A DNA stretch of 64,000 bases. Source: CAZHHH01 sp052400685 (lineage in GTDB: Bacteria > Bacteroidota > Bacteroidia > Bacteroidales > Marinilabiliaceae). The position numbers and the translations under genes were made by a program. The notes under the pieces are model-generated. The model did no database searches. It saw only the letters and a program-made list of their open reading frames with translations, and had not been told where the DNA came from. Of the stretch, positions 17,964-27,271 are shown piece after piece; positions within the stretch are counted from its first letter, which is position 1, and every line of letters begins with the position of its first letter. The stretch lies in the NCBI GenBank assembly GCA_052400685.1, contig JBQTGJ010000019.1. One strand, given 5' to 3'.

Positions 17964-20102
17964 ATGAAAAAGTTATTGTTAATATTTATTAGTGCATTAG
18001 CCATGTTATCAGTTACGCGAGCCGAAGAATTGCAATCGCCCAACAAAGAATTGGTTCTTCATTTTGATGTAAAGGATGGGCGCCCCGTTTATCGGTTAGA
18101 CTACAAAGGTAAAGCGGTGATTAAGGAGAGTGGTTTAGGATTGTCATTAACCGATGCCGTCGATTTAATGGGTGGTTTTAAGGTGACGGCTGTTAAACGG
18201 GACGCCTTTGATGAAACATGGGAGCCGGTGTGGGGTGAGTGGAAAACCATACGCAACCATTACCAGGAAATGTTAGTGACCTTGAGCCAGACCGAAACAA
18301 ACCGTGTTATGAATATTCGTTTTCGTTTATTCGACGATGGGTTGGGCTTTCGATACGAATGGCCTGAACAGGATAATCTGACTTATTTTGTGATTAAAGA
18401 AGAGCATTCTCAGTTTGCGATGGCCGGCGATCATACGGCTTTCTGGATTCCAGGGGATTATGATACGCAGGAATACGATTATACAACTTCTAAATTGACC
18501 GAAATCAGGGGGCTAATGGATGGTGCTATTACAGGCAATGCTTCACAAACCTCCTTTTCGCCTACCGGCGTTCAAACGGCTTTGATGATGAAAAGTGATG
18601 ATGGTTTGTACATTAATCTTCACGAAGCTGCATTGGTAAATTACAGTTGCATGCATCTGATTCTGGATGATGAAAAGCTGGTGTTTGAATCGCACTTAAC
18701 TCCCGATGCAATAGGCAATATGTGTTATATGCAGGCACCCTGCCATTCGCCGTGGCGTACAGTTATCGTCAGCGATCGGGCAGCAGATATTTTGGAATCC
18801 AAAATAACGCTTAACCTGAACGAGCCAACCAAATATAAAGATACATCCTGGATTAAACCGGTTAAGTATATTGGCGTTTGGTGGGAAATGATTACCGGTA
18901 AAAGCAGTTGGGCATATGCCGATGTGCCATCGGTGAAGCTCGGTGAGACCGACTATTCAAAATTGAAACCCAACGGAAAGCATGCTGCGAACAACGAACG
19001 CGTTAAGTATTACATTGATTTTGCAGCCCGCCATGGCTTTGATGCCGTGCTGGTGGAAGGCTGGAACATTGGCTGGGAGGATTGGTTTGGTAAATCCAAA
19101 GATTATGTATTTGATTTTGTGACGCCTTATCCCGATTTTGATGTTAAGATGCTGAATGGTTATGCCGCCTCTAAAGGTGTGAAATTAATGATGCACCACG
19201 AAACGTCGAGTTCGGTACGTAACTATGAACGTCACATGGATCAGGCTTATCAGTTTATGGTGGATAATGGCTATAATGCCGTGAAGAGTGGTTACGTGGG
19301 AGATATTATTCCCCGTGGCGAGTATCATTATGGCCAGTGGATGATTAATCATTATTTGTATGCCGTGACAAAGGCCGCTGATTATAAAATTATGGTTAAC
19401 GCGCACGAGGCGGTGCGCCCAACCGGTCTGTCTCGTACCTATCCCAACCTGATTGGTAATGAGTCGGCTCGTGGTACCGAATACGAAGCCTTTGGCGGCA
19501 GTCATCCCGATCACACCACCATACTGCCGTTTACCCGACTCATTGGTGGCCCCATGGACTATACGCCAGGTATTTTTGTTACCGATATTAGTAAGCTGAA
19601 TCCCGACAATCACTCATGGGTTCGTTCAACCATTGCCCGCCAGCTGGCATTGTATGTTACCATGTACAGTCCGCTGCAAATGGCGGCTGATTTGCCCGAG
19701 AATTATAATATGTTTCTGGATGCTTTCCAGTTTATTAAAGATGTGGCTGTTGATTGGGACGATACTAAAGTGCTGGCCGCCGAGCCCGGCGATTACATCA
19801 CTATTGCACGAAAAGCCAAAGATTCCAATAATTGGTTCATTGGCACTACCGTGGATGAAAATGGCTATACTTCCAATATCAGCTTTGATTTTCTGAATCC
19901 CGGTAAAACTTATGTGGCCACCATCTACGCCGATGGAAAAGATGCCCATTATCGTGATAATCCGCAATCGTATCGCATTCGTAAGGTATTGGTCAGTAAT
20001 AAATCAAAACTGACGCAGAAATGCGCCCCCGGTGGTGGTTATGCCATTAGTGTTATGGAAGTGACTGATAAAGATCAAACCAAAGGTTTAAGGCGATTGT
20101 AG
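17964..20102 (+). CDS. GH97 alpha-glucosidase, SusB-like inverting type
   Basis: A 712-residue periplasmic glycoside hydrolase with signal peptide 1-20. It carries an N-terminal beta-sandwich (to about residue 280), a central (beta/alpha)8 barrel and a C-terminal beta domain. Glu413 in LMMHHETSSS, Glu482 in NAHEAVRPTG and Glu506 in RGTEYEAF have exactly the spacing of SusB Glu439, Glu508 and Glu532, which place it in the inverting group that releases glucose from alpha-glucans. It follows a SusR-like regulator and ends in a strong terminator, forming a two-gene starch/maltodextrin module. Composition is GC-richer than the second GH97 at 42.3 kb. Confidence 0.92.
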   Translation: MKKLLLIFISALAMLSVTRAEELQSPNKELVLHFDVKDGRPVYRLDYKGKAVIKESGLGLSLTDAVDLMGGFKVTAVKRDAFDETWEPVWGEWKTIRNHYQEMLVTLSQTETNRVMNIRFRLFDDGLGFRYEWPEQDNLTYFVIKEEHSQFAMAGDHTAFWIPGDYDTQEYDYTTSKLTEIRGLMDGAITGNASQTSFSPTGVQTALMMKSDDGLYINLHEAALVNYSCMHLILDDEKLVFESHLTPDAIGNMCYMQAPCHSPWRTVIVSDRAADILESKITLNLNEPTKYKDTSWIKPVKYIGVWWEMITGKSSWAYADVPSVKLGETDYSKLKPNGKHAANNERVKYYIDFAARHGFDAVLVEGWNIGWEDWFGKSKDYVFDFVTPYPDFDVKMLNGYAASKGVKLMMHHETSSSVRNYERHMDQAYQFMVDNGYNAVKSGYVGDIIPRGEYHYGQWMINHYLYAVTKAADYKIMVNAHEAVRPTGLSRTYPNLIGNESARGTEYEAFGGSHPDHTTILPFTRLIGGPMDYTPGIFVTDISKLNPDNHSWVRSTIARQLALYVTMYSPLQMAADLPENYNMFLDAFQFIKDVAVDWDDTKVLAAEPGDYITIARKAKDSNNWFIGTTVDENGYTSNISFDFLNPGKTYVATIYADGKDAHYRDNPQSYRIRKVLVSNKSKLTQKCAPGGGYAISVMEVTDKDQTKGLRRL

Positions 20103-20192
20103 TCGTTCAGAATGTTTGCCCGGAAATTTTTGAGGCAGATACAAAAATGATATTTTAAAACGATAACACCTGTTAACGGAGGTGTTGAACTG

Positions 20193-20222
20193 AGCCCTGA
20201 CTAATTTGTCAGGGCTTTTAGC
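20193..20222 (+). terminator. terminator after GH97
   Basis: AGCCCTGAC (20193-20201) and GTCAGGGCT (20208-20216) form a perfect nine-pair stem with a six-base loop and a following TTTT. A second small hairpin, AACACCT/AGGTGTT, precedes it at 20165-20186. Confidence 0.88.
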
Positions 20223-20272
20223 TTTCTGCCGGATCATGTTAAAGAAAACGCATGGCAAGCAGTGAGTAATTA

Positions 20273-20476
20273 TCTAATTTTTTCATACATTTGAGGCTGA
20301 ATTTGTTTTTTATGTCTTGATGGCATTTTTGTGATTGAATAATAGAAGAAATTGCGTAATCCAGAGAATACTTCAATTCCATGCTCTGGCGGTTATAGGT
20401 GTTAATATTTCCGGTTTACAAGATGCCACAATCTTTCAATAAAGATATTGTCAAGTGCTCGTCCTTTTTTATCCGG
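20273..20476 (-). pseudogene. remnant of an IS3-family transposase (orfB C-terminus)
   Basis: Read on the minus strand from 20476, one frame gives PDKKGRALDNIFIERLWHLV, a hallmark of IS3-type DDE integrases around the catalytic Glu, followed after two in-frame stops by PPEHGIEVFSGLRNFFYYSI, the usual segment that follows. The upstream part of the transposase and both ends of the element are missing. It is a dead fragment in the 811-base gap after GH97. I could not recognise anything in the remainder (about 20480-20900). Confidence 0.72.
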
Positions 20477-20912
20477 ACTTAATTATTTAAGTTTTAGGTG
20501 TTAGGTGATCAATTCATAATGGACAGATAGTCTGGTCTGAAATCAATGTTTTTTATAAATTAATATTGCTTTTTTGTTAGGCGCTGAGATTGTTTTTAAC
20601 CTCTGCATCGTAGTCAATAGATCAGGTCGAAAACTGATCTTCGTAATCTTTGATTGTGGCTTTTGATGTTCAGCCCGGATAAAAGATTAGGTTGAATCTA
20701 TTTTACGATGACAAAATTGCTGAAGTTATATTTTTTCAACTTAACTTGTAGTCCTGATTTTTTGGGTATTAGGATAAGTGCAGTCACCGTAACCGAAGCG
20801 AATGCAAATTTGATTATAGCAACAGATCCGGGTGGAGAATGTCAAAAATAAATGAATGAATAAAGCCAATGCTTCGTTGCATTAGCAAGTATTAAACAAA
20901 AAATAATAATTA

Positions 20913-21359
20913 ATGGGAAAATCACAAGAAACTTATAACAAGAAAGAAAAAGAGAAAAAGCGTTTGAAGAAACGTCAGGACAAAGAAGCAAAAAGAGAAG
21001 AACGTAAGGCGCTTCCCAAAAATTCAGGACTAGAGAGTATGATAACCTATGTTAATGAATTTGGAAATTTTTCTGACACGCCACCGGATCCAACAAAAAG
21101 AAAAAAATTAAAGGCTGAAGATATAGAGCTTGGCGTTCCAAAAAGAGAAAAAGAAGAAGTGGACCCCATTCGAATGGGAAAAGTTGAGTTTTTCAATAAT
21201 GAAAAAGGATATGGGTTCATTAAAGAAAATGAGACAAATGAAAAGTTCTTTGTTCATGTGAGCAGCCTCACTGAAGAGATCGTTGAAAACGACAAAGTTT
21301 CGTTTGAACTGGAACAAGGTTTAAAAGGTTTGAACGCTGTTCGGGTGAAGAAAATCTGA
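20913..21359 (+). CDS. cold-shock-domain protein with basic N-terminal region
   Basis: A 148-residue cytoplasmic protein. Residues 1-35 are extremely rich in Lys, Glu and Arg (helical, probably RNA-contacting); residues 36-87 form a linker. Residues 88-148 are a cold shock domain with RNP1 KGYGFI and RNP2 FFVHVSSL. Proteins of this form are widespread in Bacteroidota and bind single-stranded nucleic acid. It stands alone and shares a strong hairpin terminator with the convergent SDR gene. Confidence 0.9.
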   Translation: MGKSQETYNKKEKEKKRLKKRQDKEAKREERKALPKNSGLESMITYVNEFGNFSDTPPDPTKRKKLKAEDIELGVPKREKEEVDPIRMGKVEFFNNEKGYGFIKENETNEKFFVHVSSLTEEIVENDKVSFELEQGLKGLNAVRVKKI

Positions 21360-21558
21360 TATTGTAGATAGGGCTTGCCGGAAGGGGCATTTTTTGCGTC
21401 AGGCTTCTCCTGTATTGAGTGATTTACATTAGTGAATTTACTTTTTTACTTAAGTTTTCAATTTTATGGACAGGTACTTGATTAGTGTCGTCTGATATAG
21501 CAATTGTGAAATTTGTTTGGAATTTGGTTAAGACCACACAAATAATAGTTGCAGAGAA

Positions 21559-21618
21559 ATAAAACCACAAAAAGCAGTTGGAAAGATAAAAATTTTCAAC
21601 TGCTTTTTGTGGTTTTAT
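21559..21618. terminator. bidirectional hairpin terminator
   Basis: A perfect 22-bp inverted repeat: the left arm 21559-21580 begins ATAAAACCACAAAAAGC and the right arm 21597-21618 ends GCTTTTTGTGGTTTTAT, around a 16-base loop. It lies between two convergent genes, 200 bases from the cold-shock gene stop and about 105 bases from the SDR stop. The A/T runs on the outer arms fit termination in both directions. Confidence 0.7.
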
Positions 21619-21724
21619 ATTCATCTATACCAGAATGTTTCGGAAAACGAAGTCTGGTTTAATATTGTTTCATTTTAGCCTTGAAGTGGTTTGTTTTAGG
21701 CAATTTATTCTTGTGTTTCACGAA

Positions 21725-22534
21725 TCAGTGGAACGGAGAATTGGGCTCCTTTGCCATGTGCATATAACTGAGCCGGTCCAGAAGCGATGGCCACCATTTA
21801 TGCATGAAGACGGTGAATTTACCTTCGGCAAAGGTAAGTATAAGCGTTCTTTTCCTTTTAATGATGGCTTTTGAAATGTGAACCGCCACCTCTTGGGCAC
21901 TCATCATTTTATTTTCGGCGCGTGGCGTTTCTCCCTGCTGCGAACCATCGGCTGTGAGGGCCGACTTACGTACATTAGACGCCGTAAAGCCGGGGGCTGT
22001 AATCAAAACGTGAAGACCTTGTTTTCGGTTTTCGACGCGTATTGTTTCCAGAAAACCCTGCATCGCAAATTTGCTGGCTGAATAACCGGCACGCCCGGGT
22101 AATCCTATAAACCCCGCTATGGATGAGATTCCTACCACCGAACCTTTTTCTTTGAGAATATAGGGGAGCGCATATTTGGTACAATATACTGTTCCCCAAA
22201 AATTAACATCCATGAGGCTTTTCATGACTGATAAGTCCAATTCCGTGAATATGGCGCGCATTGATAGGCCGGCATTATTAATCAGAATGTCGATTTTTCC
22301 AAAGCGTTTTATGGTGTTCTCAACCAATTGTCGACAGTCGGCCTCCTGGCTGACATCGGTACGGGTTATTTCCACCTGGTGACCTTCTTGTTCTAGTTCC
22401 TGTTGAAGTGCCTGCAATTTGTCAAATGAGCGTGCTCCCAATGACACGAGCGCTCCTCGTCGGGCCATTTCCCGGGCACAGGCCATGCCAATTCCTGATG
22501 AGGCGCCTGTGATGATTATTACCTTGTTTAACAT
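21725..22534 (-). CDS. short-chain dehydrogenase/reductase
   Basis: Classical SDR oxidoreductase of 269 residues. The nucleotide-binding TGASSGIG is at residues 9-16; NNAG and the catalytic Ser in GISSIAG, Tyr and Lys in YSASK follow in order. The acidic residue that would end strand beta-2 in NAD-specific members is replaced by an Arg-containing GARSFDKL, favouring NADP(H). The C-terminal extension (KRTLILTFAEGKFTVFMHKW) is hydrophobic and typical of DltE/RhlG-like or fatty-acyl SDRs that touch the membrane. Substrate unknown. Convergent with the cold-shock gene. Confidence 0.88.
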   Translation of the reverse strand: MLNKVIIITGASSGIGMACAREMARRGALVSLGARSFDKLQALQQELEQEGHQVEITRTDVSQEADCRQLVENTIKRFGKIDILINNAGLSMRAIFTELDLSVMKSLMDVNFWGTVYCTKYALPYILKEKGSVVGISSIAGFIGLPGRAGYSASKFAMQGFLETIRVENRKQGLHVLITAPGFTASNVRKSALTADGSQQGETPRAENKMMSAQEVAVHISKAIIKRKRTLILTFAEGKFTVFMHKWWPSLLDRLSYMHMAKEPNSPFH

Positions 22535-22906
22535 ATTTCAAGATTCCAGTCTGCTATTTTTTTTGTTTGAATGTTCGAAATTAAGAAAAATAAGTTTTGT
22601 TGATAGCATTGACACTTGAAATTCCTTTGGTTTGTGAGTTCTGAAAGTTGGTTGGTATTTCAGCTTAGGTAATTCGTGTTTTTGGAATGTGCCATAGCTT
22701 TGTCGCTTGGTTTCCCGATATCGGTTGGGTGAAACTTCTGTTTCCATTAAAAAAAGTGTTAAATGACCGGTTGGGCTTAAGTTGTTTTTTGATAAGAACT
22801 AAATTCTCCTTTTCTTTGCATCTTTCTGGCGTATGCCAAAACCTTATATGTGCTGTTTTGTTTATTATAGCATCTTTATGCATTAAATTTTAAAAGGAAT
22901 ACTACC
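22535..22906. other. intergenic region with no recognised feature
   Basis: A 372-base AT-rich gap between the divergent SDR and slyD genes. It should hold both promoters, but I find no exact TAnnTTTG with a partner. Short open frames here lack family features. Confidence 0.5.
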
Positions 22907-23449
22907 ATGGAAATTGGAAGAAACAAATTTGTATCGCTTACCTATCAACTACGTCTTGATGGTGCTCAGGGAGAAATGATTGAAGAAACGAGTGCCGACA
23001 GTCCGCTGGAATTTGTGTTTGGTGCCGGACGTATGCTCGAAATGTTTGAAGAGAAACTGGATGGGATGAAGGCCGGTGATAAATTTGATTTTGAACTGAA
23101 AGCTAAGGATGCTTACGGTGAGGTCAATGAAGATGCTATTGTCGATTTGCCTAAAAATATTTTTGAAGTAAACGGTTCTGTTGATGAGGAAATGTTGACA
23201 GTTGGAAATTCAGTTCCCATGCAGGATGCCAATGGTAACCGTTTGAACGGTATTATACTGGAAGTTAGCGATGACGCTGTCAAAATGGATTTTAACCACC
23301 CTTTGGCTGGCGATAATCTGCATTTTTCTGGCGCTATCTTGTCTGTTCGTGAAGCTACCGAAGATGAATTAGTGGCTGTAACTAGCAGTTGCAGCAGCCA
23401 TGGCGATGGTTGTGATTCTGGTTGTGGTGATAGTTGCGGATGCCATTAA
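22907..23449 (+). CDS. slyD: FKBP-type peptidyl-prolyl isomerase, SlyD family
   Basis: A 180-residue cytoplasmic prolyl isomerase and chaperone. The FKBP part has SLTYQLRLDGAQGEMIEET, PLEFVFGAGRMLEMFEEKLDG and the split domain with the inserted-flap region GNSVPMQDANGNRLNG. The C-terminus SCSSHGDGCDSGCGDSCGCH is a Cys/His-rich metal-binding tail like that of E. coli SlyD, which donates nickel to hydrogenase maturation. The tail is short but contains six Cys and two His. Single gene with a strong terminator. Confidence 0.9.
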   Translation: MEIGRNKFVSLTYQLRLDGAQGEMIEETSADSPLEFVFGAGRMLEMFEEKLDGMKAGDKFDFELKAKDAYGEVNEDAIVDLPKNIFEVNGSVDEEMLTVGNSVPMQDANGNRLNGIILEVSDDAVKMDFNHPLAGDNLHFSGAILSVREATEDELVAVTSSCSSHGDGCDSGCGDSCGCH

Positions 23450-23470
23450 TCTTTTGGCGTTAATAATATT

Positions 23471-23506
23471 AAAAGAGGCTGCTCCATTTGGTGCAGCCTC
23501 TTTTGA
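23471..23506 (+). terminator. terminator after slyD
   Basis: AAAAGAGGCTGC (23471-23482) pairs perfectly with GCAGCCTCTTTT (23493-23504) around a 10-base loop, 21 bases after the stop. Confidence 0.92.
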
Positions 23507-23564
23507 TTATGTGTATTAATGGATTATCGATATTAATGCGTTCAAATTAATTGTATGTTATGTA

Positions 23565-23705
23565 GAGTCCGTCTATAAAAGTGCAACTTCTGCGTTACGC
23601 TCTCTCTTAAAATAATCATTTATACCGGTAAGCTCACATTTTTCGAACTGCGCAAGCCTTGAATTTGCACTTTATAATCAAACTACCAACTTTATGGAGA
23701 GTCAC
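23565..23705 (-). repeat. foldback repeat, copy C
   Basis: A 141-bp copy in reverse orientation, aligning with copy A along its whole length. Ends are GAGTCCGTCTATAAAAGTG and its inverted partner, which on the minus strand reads GTGACTCTCCATAAAGTT. Flanks are TATGTA (23559-23564) and TATGTC (23706-23711), a five-of-six match to a target duplication. Confidence 0.8.
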
Positions 23706-23719
23706 TATGTCCTGCTTGC

Positions 23720-23845
23720 AATAGAAGTTCAAATTCGGCATCATGTTAGTCTTAAAAATGGTCATTTATTTTCGCAGAATCACATTCTTTGGACTTATAA
23801 AGCCTGAATTTGAAAATTTCTTATCAAGCACTTGAGCTTTCTTGC
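23720..23845 (-). repeat. decayed foldback repeat beside copy C
   Basis: On the minus strand TTCAAATTCAGGCTTTATA, then AATGTGATTCTGCG and AAATGACCATTTTTAAGA follow the block order of the family core but the ends are gone. Like the pair at 4.1-4.4 kb it sits in tandem with a better copy. The remaining bases up to chorismate synthase show no other feature. Confidence 0.5.
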
Positions 23846-24029
23846 TGACACTGAATATAAAGCTATTGTTTATCGATAGACCGATATTACAATTTTATAG
23901 CGAATAAAGATTCCTTTTCAAGACCCTCTTTTTGTTTCTTACCAATTCATACATTATTTTTGACCTCAGACGTTATGCTGGTTATTAATCGTAAGCGTCA
24001 ATTGTTATAATCTGATAATTTGAAATTGT

Positions 24030-25106
24030 ATGGCTGGAAATAGTTTTGGAACTTTATATAAGCTGACTTCTTTTGGCGAGTCACATGGGGTTGGTGTAGG
24101 TGGTATTATTGAAGGGGTATTACCTGGTTTGGTTTTGGATATGAATTTTATTCAGGGAGAACTGAATCGACGACGTCCGGGACAGAGTGCCATAACCACA
24201 CCACGCGATGAATCTGACCAGGTTGAGTTTCTGTCAGGGGTGTTTGAGGGGAAGACCACAGGTACGCCGTTGGCGTTTCTTATTCGTAATAAAGATCAAC
24301 GTTCAGGTGATTATGGTAATTTAAAGGATTTATATCGGCCATCGCATGCCGATTATACTTATGAGGCTAAGTACGGACTCCGTGACCATAGAGGTGGGGG
24401 ACGTGCTTCCGCGCGCGAGACCATTGCCCGGGTGGTGGCTGGTGCCATTGCTAAGCTGATGCTCCGTGATATGGGCGTTTCGATACAGGCGTTTGTGTCG
24501 CAGGTGGGGACGCTTAAACTTGAAAAATCCTATACCGATCTTGATCTATCGGTTGCCGAAACCAATATCGTTCGTTGTCCCGATCCTGAAACTGCTCAAA
24601 AAATGATTGATTATATCGATACGGTCCGTTTGGATCACGATTCGGTGGGGGGTATTGTGACCTGTGTGGTGGCCGGCGCGCCGGCTGGCCTGGGTGATCC
24701 AGTGTTCGATAAGCTTCATGCGACTCTGGGACATGCAATGCTTAGTATCAATGCTGTTAAAGGGTTTGAATATGGCACTGGATTCGATGCCGCCAAAATG
24801 AGAGGCTCGCTCCATAATGATGAGTTTACAGCCGAAAAGGGGATGATAAAAACAAGAACCAATCGGTCGGGGGGCATACAGGGCGGAATCGCCAATGGCG
24901 AAGACATCTATTTTAATGTGGCTTTTAAACCGGTGGCAACTATTACAAAGGATCAGAAGACGGTCGATAAAGACGGCAACGAAACGGTTATGAAGGCCAA
25001 AGGCCGTCACGATCCATGCGTTGTGCCCAGAGCTGTTCCCATTGTTGAGGCAATGGCTGCCATTGTGCTCGCAGATGCCGTCTTAATTAATAAATCATAC
25101 AAATAG
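24030..25106 (+). CDS. aroC: chorismate synthase
   Basis: Last enzyme of the shikimate pathway: converts 5-enolpyruvylshikimate-3-phosphate to chorismate using reduced FMN, in the cytoplasm. All three family signatures are visible: GESHGVGVGGIIEGVLPG near the N-terminus, HRGGGRASARETIARVVAGA in the middle with the catalytic His, and the C-terminal RHDPCVVPRAVPIVEAMAA. The RRRPGQSAITTPRDESDQVE block is also typical. The length of 358 is normal. It is not clustered with other shikimate genes. Confidence 0.96.
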   Translation: MAGNSFGTLYKLTSFGESHGVGVGGIIEGVLPGLVLDMNFIQGELNRRRPGQSAITTPRDESDQVEFLSGVFEGKTTGTPLAFLIRNKDQRSGDYGNLKDLYRPSHADYTYEAKYGLRDHRGGGRASARETIARVVAGAIAKLMLRDMGVSIQAFVSQVGTLKLEKSYTDLDLSVAETNIVRCPDPETAQKMIDYIDTVRLDHDSVGGIVTCVVAGAPAGLGDPVFDKLHATLGHAMLSINAVKGFEYGTGFDAAKMRGSLHNDEFTAEKGMIKTRTNRSGGIQGGIANGEDIYFNVAFKPVATITKDQKTVDKDGNETVMKAKGRHDPCVVPRAVPIVEAMAAIVLADAVLINKSYK

Positions 25107-25259
25107 AGTGGGTGACCTTTGCTTTCCATCATTTGGGAGCGCCCGCCTGCCTTGTTTTTTGTGAAATTAGATGTCCTAAAATGGTATTTTGCAGAATTAT
25201 ATTGTGAAATTATTGATTAGATTTAATAATATTTTGGTCTTTACGTTTAAGCCCCTCTC

Positions 25260-26675
25260 ATGAAAAAAATTCCTCTTTATCTTCAAATTATTATCGGATT
25301 AATTGTTGGGATTATTTGGGCGATTGTTGGCGGCTACCTCGGATGGTCACATTTTACGGCCCAATGGATTGCCCCATTTGGGCGTATTTTTATTAATTTG
25401 TTGAAGCTGATTGCTGTGCCTCTGGTCTTTTTTTCAATAGTAGGCGGCGTTATTCAGCTGGGTAATCCGCGTAATTTAGGACGTCTGGGGGGACGCACCA
25501 TATTATTTTACATGGCAACGACTGTTTTTGCCATTTCGCTTGGACTTCTTATTGTAAACGTCTTTAAACCCGGTAAGCATATTGACGAAACGCTGCGTAT
25601 TGAAAATCGTCTGAGTTATGAGTTGTGGCTCCAAACTGAGGGACTTCAGCCTAAAGATGGACGTTGGTTGATGAAACAGACCGATTACGCCGGTTTGTTG
25701 CAGGAGGTTTTGCAACGTTCAGGCCGTGAGGCGGATGAACAGATACAACCCCGTCTGAAAACCGCGCAGAGGGCTTCGCAGGATGGACCTCTTACTTTTT
25801 TGGAAGAGATCGTCCCTGGCAATGTGTTTGCAGCCTTGCAGGATAACCGTAGCATGTTACAAATTATCTTTTTTGCCATCTTTTTTGGGGTGGCAGTGCT
25901 GTTTTTACCCAGGCAGCAAACGTCCCTGATAAATAAAGTTATGGATGCCTTAACACAGGCGTTTATTACGATGGTTGATTTGGTGATGAAAGCTGCACCC
26001 TGGTTTGTTTTTGCCCTAATGGCTGGCATGGTCAGCGAAATGGCTGGCGACGAGCCGTCACGGGTCTTCGAGCTTTTTAAAGGCCTTACCTGGTATTCGT
26101 TGTCGGTGCTGGGAGGTTTGCTGTTTATGGCATTTGTTGTATACCCGTCGTTGATGTCTGTTTTGGTCAAGGGCATCTCTTTTCGTCGTTTTTTACGTGG
26201 TATCAGTCCGGCTCAAATGTTAGCCTTTTCTACAAGCAGTAGTGCTGCTACATTACCGGTAACCATTGAGTGTGTTGAAGAAAATCTTAAAGTAGATCGC
26301 AAGATTACCGGTTTTGTTTTGCCCATTGGTGCTACCATTAATATGGATGGCACAAGTTTGTACCAGGCCATAGCCGTGGTCTTTTTGGCCCAAATGCACA
26401 TGGTCGATTTAACCCTGGGCCAACAACTCACCGTGCTTATGACTACGGTTTTGGCAAGTATTGGGTCTGCCGCAATCCCGGGAGCCGGGGTGGTTATGAT
26501 GATGGTTGTTCTTAGTTCGGTCGGCCTCAACCCGGCCTGGATTGCTATAATTTTACCCGTTGACCGGATTCTCGACATGGTACGTACCATGGTTAATGTG
26601 ACCGGAGATGCTTGTGTGGCAACTGTTATTAGTCGGATGCCATCGAGCGATGAGCCTGACATTGATTTATTGTGA
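25260..26675 (+). CDS. dicarboxylate/amino acid:cation symporter (DAACS family)
   Basis: A 471-residue inner-membrane glutamate/dicarboxylate transporter that couples uptake to Na+ or H+. Family features are LKLIAVPLVFFSIVGG near the start, the serine-rich hairpin AFSTSSSAATLPVT, the NMDGTSLYQ cation/substrate motif, the second hairpin SIGSAAIPGAGVVMM and the terminal DRILDMVRTMVNVTGDA with the substrate-binding Asp, Arg and Asn. A hydrophilic insert of about 80 residues (roughly 105-185, rich in Glu, Gln and Arg) separates the third and fourth membrane helices and is longer than in GltP. Confidence 0.92.
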   Translation: MKKIPLYLQIIIGLIVGIIWAIVGGYLGWSHFTAQWIAPFGRIFINLLKLIAVPLVFFSIVGGVIQLGNPRNLGRLGGRTILFYMATTVFAISLGLLIVNVFKPGKHIDETLRIENRLSYELWLQTEGLQPKDGRWLMKQTDYAGLLQEVLQRSGREADEQIQPRLKTAQRASQDGPLTFLEEIVPGNVFAALQDNRSMLQIIFFAIFFGVAVLFLPRQQTSLINKVMDALTQAFITMVDLVMKAAPWFVFALMAGMVSEMAGDEPSRVFELFKGLTWYSLSVLGGLLFMAFVVYPSLMSVLVKGISFRRFLRGISPAQMLAFSTSSSAATLPVTIECVEENLKVDRKITGFVLPIGATINMDGTSLYQAIAVVFLAQMHMVDLTLGQQLTVLMTTVLASIGSAAIPGAGVVMMMVVLSSVGLNPAWIAIILPVDRILDMVRTMVNVTGDACVATVISRMPSSDEPDIDLL

Positions 26676-26800
26676 GCTGTAATTATTAAAAAAATCAGTT
26701 GTTCCTTTTGTAAGAATTTACATCATTGGTGATTAGCATTGCCGTTGAAATTTCTGTGCGATTGTTTTGTGCATTTATGCGTTCTATGAATATATTTTTT

Positions 26801-26808
26801 TAAATTTG
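26801..26808 (+). promoter_or_regulatory. -7 element of the tRNA-Pro gene
   Basis: TAAATTTG matches TAnnTTTG and ends 12 bases before the first base of the tRNA. Confidence 0.5.
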
Positions 26809-26820
26809 CAACGTCAAAAT

Positions 26821-26897
26821 CGGGGTGTAGCGCAGTCCGGTAGCGCACTACGTTCGGGACGTAGGGGCCGCTGGTTCGAATCCAGTCACCCCGACCA
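26821..26897 (+). tRNA. tRNA-Pro(CGG)
   Basis: The acceptor stem CGGGGTG pairs with CACCCCG, the anticodon stem CTACG/CGTAG encloses the loop TTCGGGA giving anticodon CGG, and the T arm is GCTGG TTCGAAT CCAGT. The CCA end is encoded. The 77 bases fold as a standard class I tRNA. It marks the border between the core-like left part and the AT-rich polysaccharide region. Confidence 0.95.
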
Positions 26898-26914
26898 TTT
26901 TACTGACATACAAG

Positions 26915-26955
26915 AAAAGAGCCGACAGATCAATTGATTTGCCGGCTTTTTTATG
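26915..26955 (+). terminator. terminator after tRNA-Pro
   Basis: AGCCG (26920-26924) pairs with CGGCT (26943-26947), with additional pairs in the inner part around GATCAATTGATT, followed by TTTTTTA. Confidence 0.75.
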
Positions 26956-27271
26956 CGTTAATGTCTGATTTATAGTCCCGATTTCCATTTATGAAAAAAA
27001 AGAACCGGCTAGCTTTCTTCTAAAATATGATACTTTACGTTACAATCCTGATTTGAGTTCATTCTTGTTATTATTTTTTAGAGTGCAGGGGATTCGAAAG
27101 ACTTTAATGCTTTTAGGTTTGGGTGAGAACATTCGCAACAACGAAGTTTACAACAATTATTTAAATAGGAAGAAAATGGCAGTAGTTGATAATTAGTTGT
27201 TTAGGGCTGTGGTGATTTAACTGGCAGGATTGTATACATTTTTATTATATTTGAGCAATAATCGCCGTTTT

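Noticed and set aside
26821..26897. Phage or island attachment duplicate of the tRNA end
   Set aside because: I looked for the 3' part of the tRNA again downstream and found no second copy inside the window, so no attachment site is annotated.
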